From a virus, in IMG/VR virus record IMGVR_UViG_3300020182_000056, positions 1-47,876 of that record: 47,876 nucleotides of DNA. One strand, 5' to 3'. Each line of letters starts with the position of its first letter. Within the stretch, counting starts at the first letter, position 1. The notes under the pieces are model-generated. The model made no database searches and was not told the DNA's origin. It was given only the letters and a program-made list of their open reading frames with translations. Shown piece after piece: positions 46,356 through 47,876 of the stretch. The position numbers and the translations under genes are program-made.

Positions 46356-47876
46356 ATGAGCAATACTGACGATTTTCAAGCACAATTGGCCAAATCTACC
46401 GGTAAAACTGTAGAGACAAGTAAGTCTGCTTTTGTATCTAAACGCAAAGCTAAAAAGAAAGAAGCTGCACCTTCAATTGAAAGTAACCCTTTTGTCAAAA
46501 TTGTAATGGCTACTTCTGATCCACAAGCGCAAAAAGAAGCTATGGTCAAATTAATGACCTACGTAGATGCAGAAACTACTGAAGCTAACAGTAAAGCCTT
46601 ATCCGAATACAGTGCCCACATGCAGGCTAAACGCCAAGAGTTCTCAGTAGGTTTGATGAGCGCTACTGATACTAAAACTTTTAGTAATCTTCAAAGTGTC
46701 CTTATAGACATCAATAACGGTGTTCTTGATTTTGAAGAGCAAATGGCTCCATTTATGGAAATCATTAAAGCTGTTCGCCTTATTCAAGAAGAAGATGCAA
46801 CTACTGATATCCTGGCTGAAATGCGTGAAGACGGTAAAACTGATGATATCCTGGAAGAAGCTTTAAAAGACTTAGACGGTCAAATCAACGTTATCCGTGC
46901 CAATATAACCAGTAAGCGTTCTGACATTAATGAACAAAAAGAGTTAAAAACTTTCTTTTTACGTAACATTAAGCCTGAAGCTCAAACCAAAATTAACACT
47001 TTGCGTTCTGAAATTACAGGTTTCGAAGAAGATTTAAAAGCTCTTAAAGCTGAAAAAGTAGCTCTTAGTGAAGCTAACAAAAAATCCGATTCTAAATTTG
47101 CACATCTTGCCGAAGCTAAGAAAGTTATGGCCACTATGCTAAATCTTTCTGGTGATGATCATAAAGAACGTCATGAAGAATTGGTAAGTACAGCAATTAA
47201 CTTTGTTAAGACTACCAAAGAACGTGTTACAGAAACATTAGGCCACTCTGTTAAAATGGGTGGTCAGATTAAAGATCTGTCTGATTTAGCGTTTACAATG
47301 CGTGGTAGCTACTCTGTGCTAGCAGAATCTGCTAAAGAAGCTGAAGTCATTAACTCTAAGGCTCACGAGAAGTTGAAAGTTGAGTTAGAAGCTACTGAAA
47401 ACCCTCTAGAGAAGATGTCTAAAGAAGCTTCTAGTCGTGATATGGCAAAGCATATTACAGAACTTAATGATGCTGCTAGTGAAACTACTGCTGTCATTAC
47501 AGACCTTACTGTTTCTTCTCAACGTATTGAAAACATGTCTGCTGCTAACATTGCACAAATTAAGAAAACTGAGCAAATCCAAACTTCTGGTATTGCAGGC
47601 GTTGCTGATAACTTATCTTCAGTACTTACTTCTATTAGCCAAACAGCTATTGGCCAAGCCTCTAACGCAGCTCGACAATCATTGCGTCGTATGAATGACA
47701 ACACTATGTCATTGACTAAAGAAGGCATGCTTAAAGCTGCACAAGCTCAAAAAGATGATAACTCTGAGTTAGCTAAAAGCCTTATCCAAATGGTAGATTT
47801 AGGTAAAGTAATCGATATTACTAATGATGCTGCAAGAGTAGCATTAGAAGAAAGTCGTGAGCTAGTTGACGAACTT
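46356..47876 (+). CDS. Coiled-coil protein, TelA-like (runs off the right edge)
   Basis: ATG 46356, eight bases after CGGAG; 507 residues are visible with no stop. After a basic start (KTVETSKSAFVSKRKAKKKE) it is nearly all helix with long coiled coils (about 170-260 and 290-420). The C-terminal part with LEESRELVDEL and repeated helical blocks resembles TelA/KlaA toxic-anion resistance proteins, whose real function is membrane-stress related and unclear. Together with the DUF2135-like protein upstream it suggests a Ter/Tel-like module in the phage. Family call is tentative. Confidence 0.6.
   Translation, partial: MSNTDDFQAQLAKSTGKTVETSKSAFVSKRKAKKKEAAPSIESNPFVKIVMATSDPQAQKEAMVKLMTYVDAETTEANSKALSEYSAHMQAKRQEFSVGLMSATDTKTFSNLQSVLIDINNGVLDFEEQMAPFMEIIKAVRLIQEEDATTDILAEMREDGKTDDILEEALKDLDGQINVIRANITSKRSDINEQKELKTFFLRNIKPEAQTKINTLRSEITGFEEDLKALKAEKVALSEANKKSDSKFAHLAEAKKVMATMLNLSGDDHKERHEELVSTAINFVKTTKERVTETLGHSVKMGGQIKDLSDLAFTMRGSYSVLAESAKEAEVINSKAHEKLKVELEATENPLEKMSKEASSRDMAKHITELNDAASETTAVITDLTVSSQRIENMSAANIAQIKKTEQIQTSGIAGVADNLSSVLTSISQTAIGQASNAARQSLRRMNDNTMSLTKEGMLKAAQAQKDDNSELAKSLIQMVDLGKVIDITNDAARVALEESRELVDEL

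Overview
The window is part of the genome of a tailed phage of the N4 group (Schitoviridae-like podovirus), probably infecting a marine gammaproteobacterium. The host guess rests only on the low GC content and general flavour. The family call rests on a set of hallmark genes: a split T7-type RNA polymerase made of two subunits (30905-31672 and 31994-33103) with readable motifs A, B and C; an N4 gp56-type major capsid protein; a portal, scaffold and terminase set on one strand; and a run of tiny early genes on the other strand ahead of the polymerase. The giant virion RNA polymerase, DNA polymerase and SSB expected in such a phage are not here and must lie outside the window.

Layout. Positions 1-23503 are the late block, read almost entirely on the minus strand. 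From right to left it holds four or five small genes, a terminase partner and terminase large subunit, a connector protein, a 1402-residue tail fibre with a DUF4376-type helper, a lysis cassette (M15 endolysin, holin, Rz, Rz1), a set of small virion proteins, portal, a GIY-YIG homing endonuclease, small head proteins, acidic scaffold-like protein, major capsid protein and the start of a second fibre. A small plus-strand island (12563-13786) with membrane proteins lies beside the lysis genes. Several minus-strand sigma70-like promoters fit late transcription by host polymerase, as known for N4. Positions 23504-24105 are a gene-free divergent region with palindromes and 14-bp iterons. In linear N4 genomes the terminase end and the early end are the two termini, so this window probably runs across the joined ends of a circularised or permuted assembly.

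Positions 24106-30066 are the early block on the plus strand: about 25 tiny genes with strong ribosome-binding sites, frequent ATGA overlaps, terminators, and recurring hairpins. Positions 30905-47876 are the middle block: RNA polymerase subunits, a DHH phosphoesterase, a CoaB-like flavoprotein-family enzyme, a frameshifted thyX, a large repeat protein, a DUF2135-like protein, a tandem HU-fold protein, and the beginning of a coiled-coil TelA-like protein.

Main discoveries. (1) The second RNA polymerase subunit was invaded exactly at its catalytic motif C by a cassette made of a replacement C-terminus plus a homing endonuclease; the displaced original C-terminus (72 codons) still lies downstream. 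(2) A roughly 600-nt gene-free stretch at 45742-46355 contains many nested inverted repeats, including a perfect 15-bp one, and looks like a large structured RNA. (3) Three intergenic hairpins have different, self-complementary stems but the same seven-base loop GTGCAAG. (4) thyX carries both a frameshift and a changed active-site motif. (5) Two homing genes on opposite strands share an 18-of-19 base upstream element.
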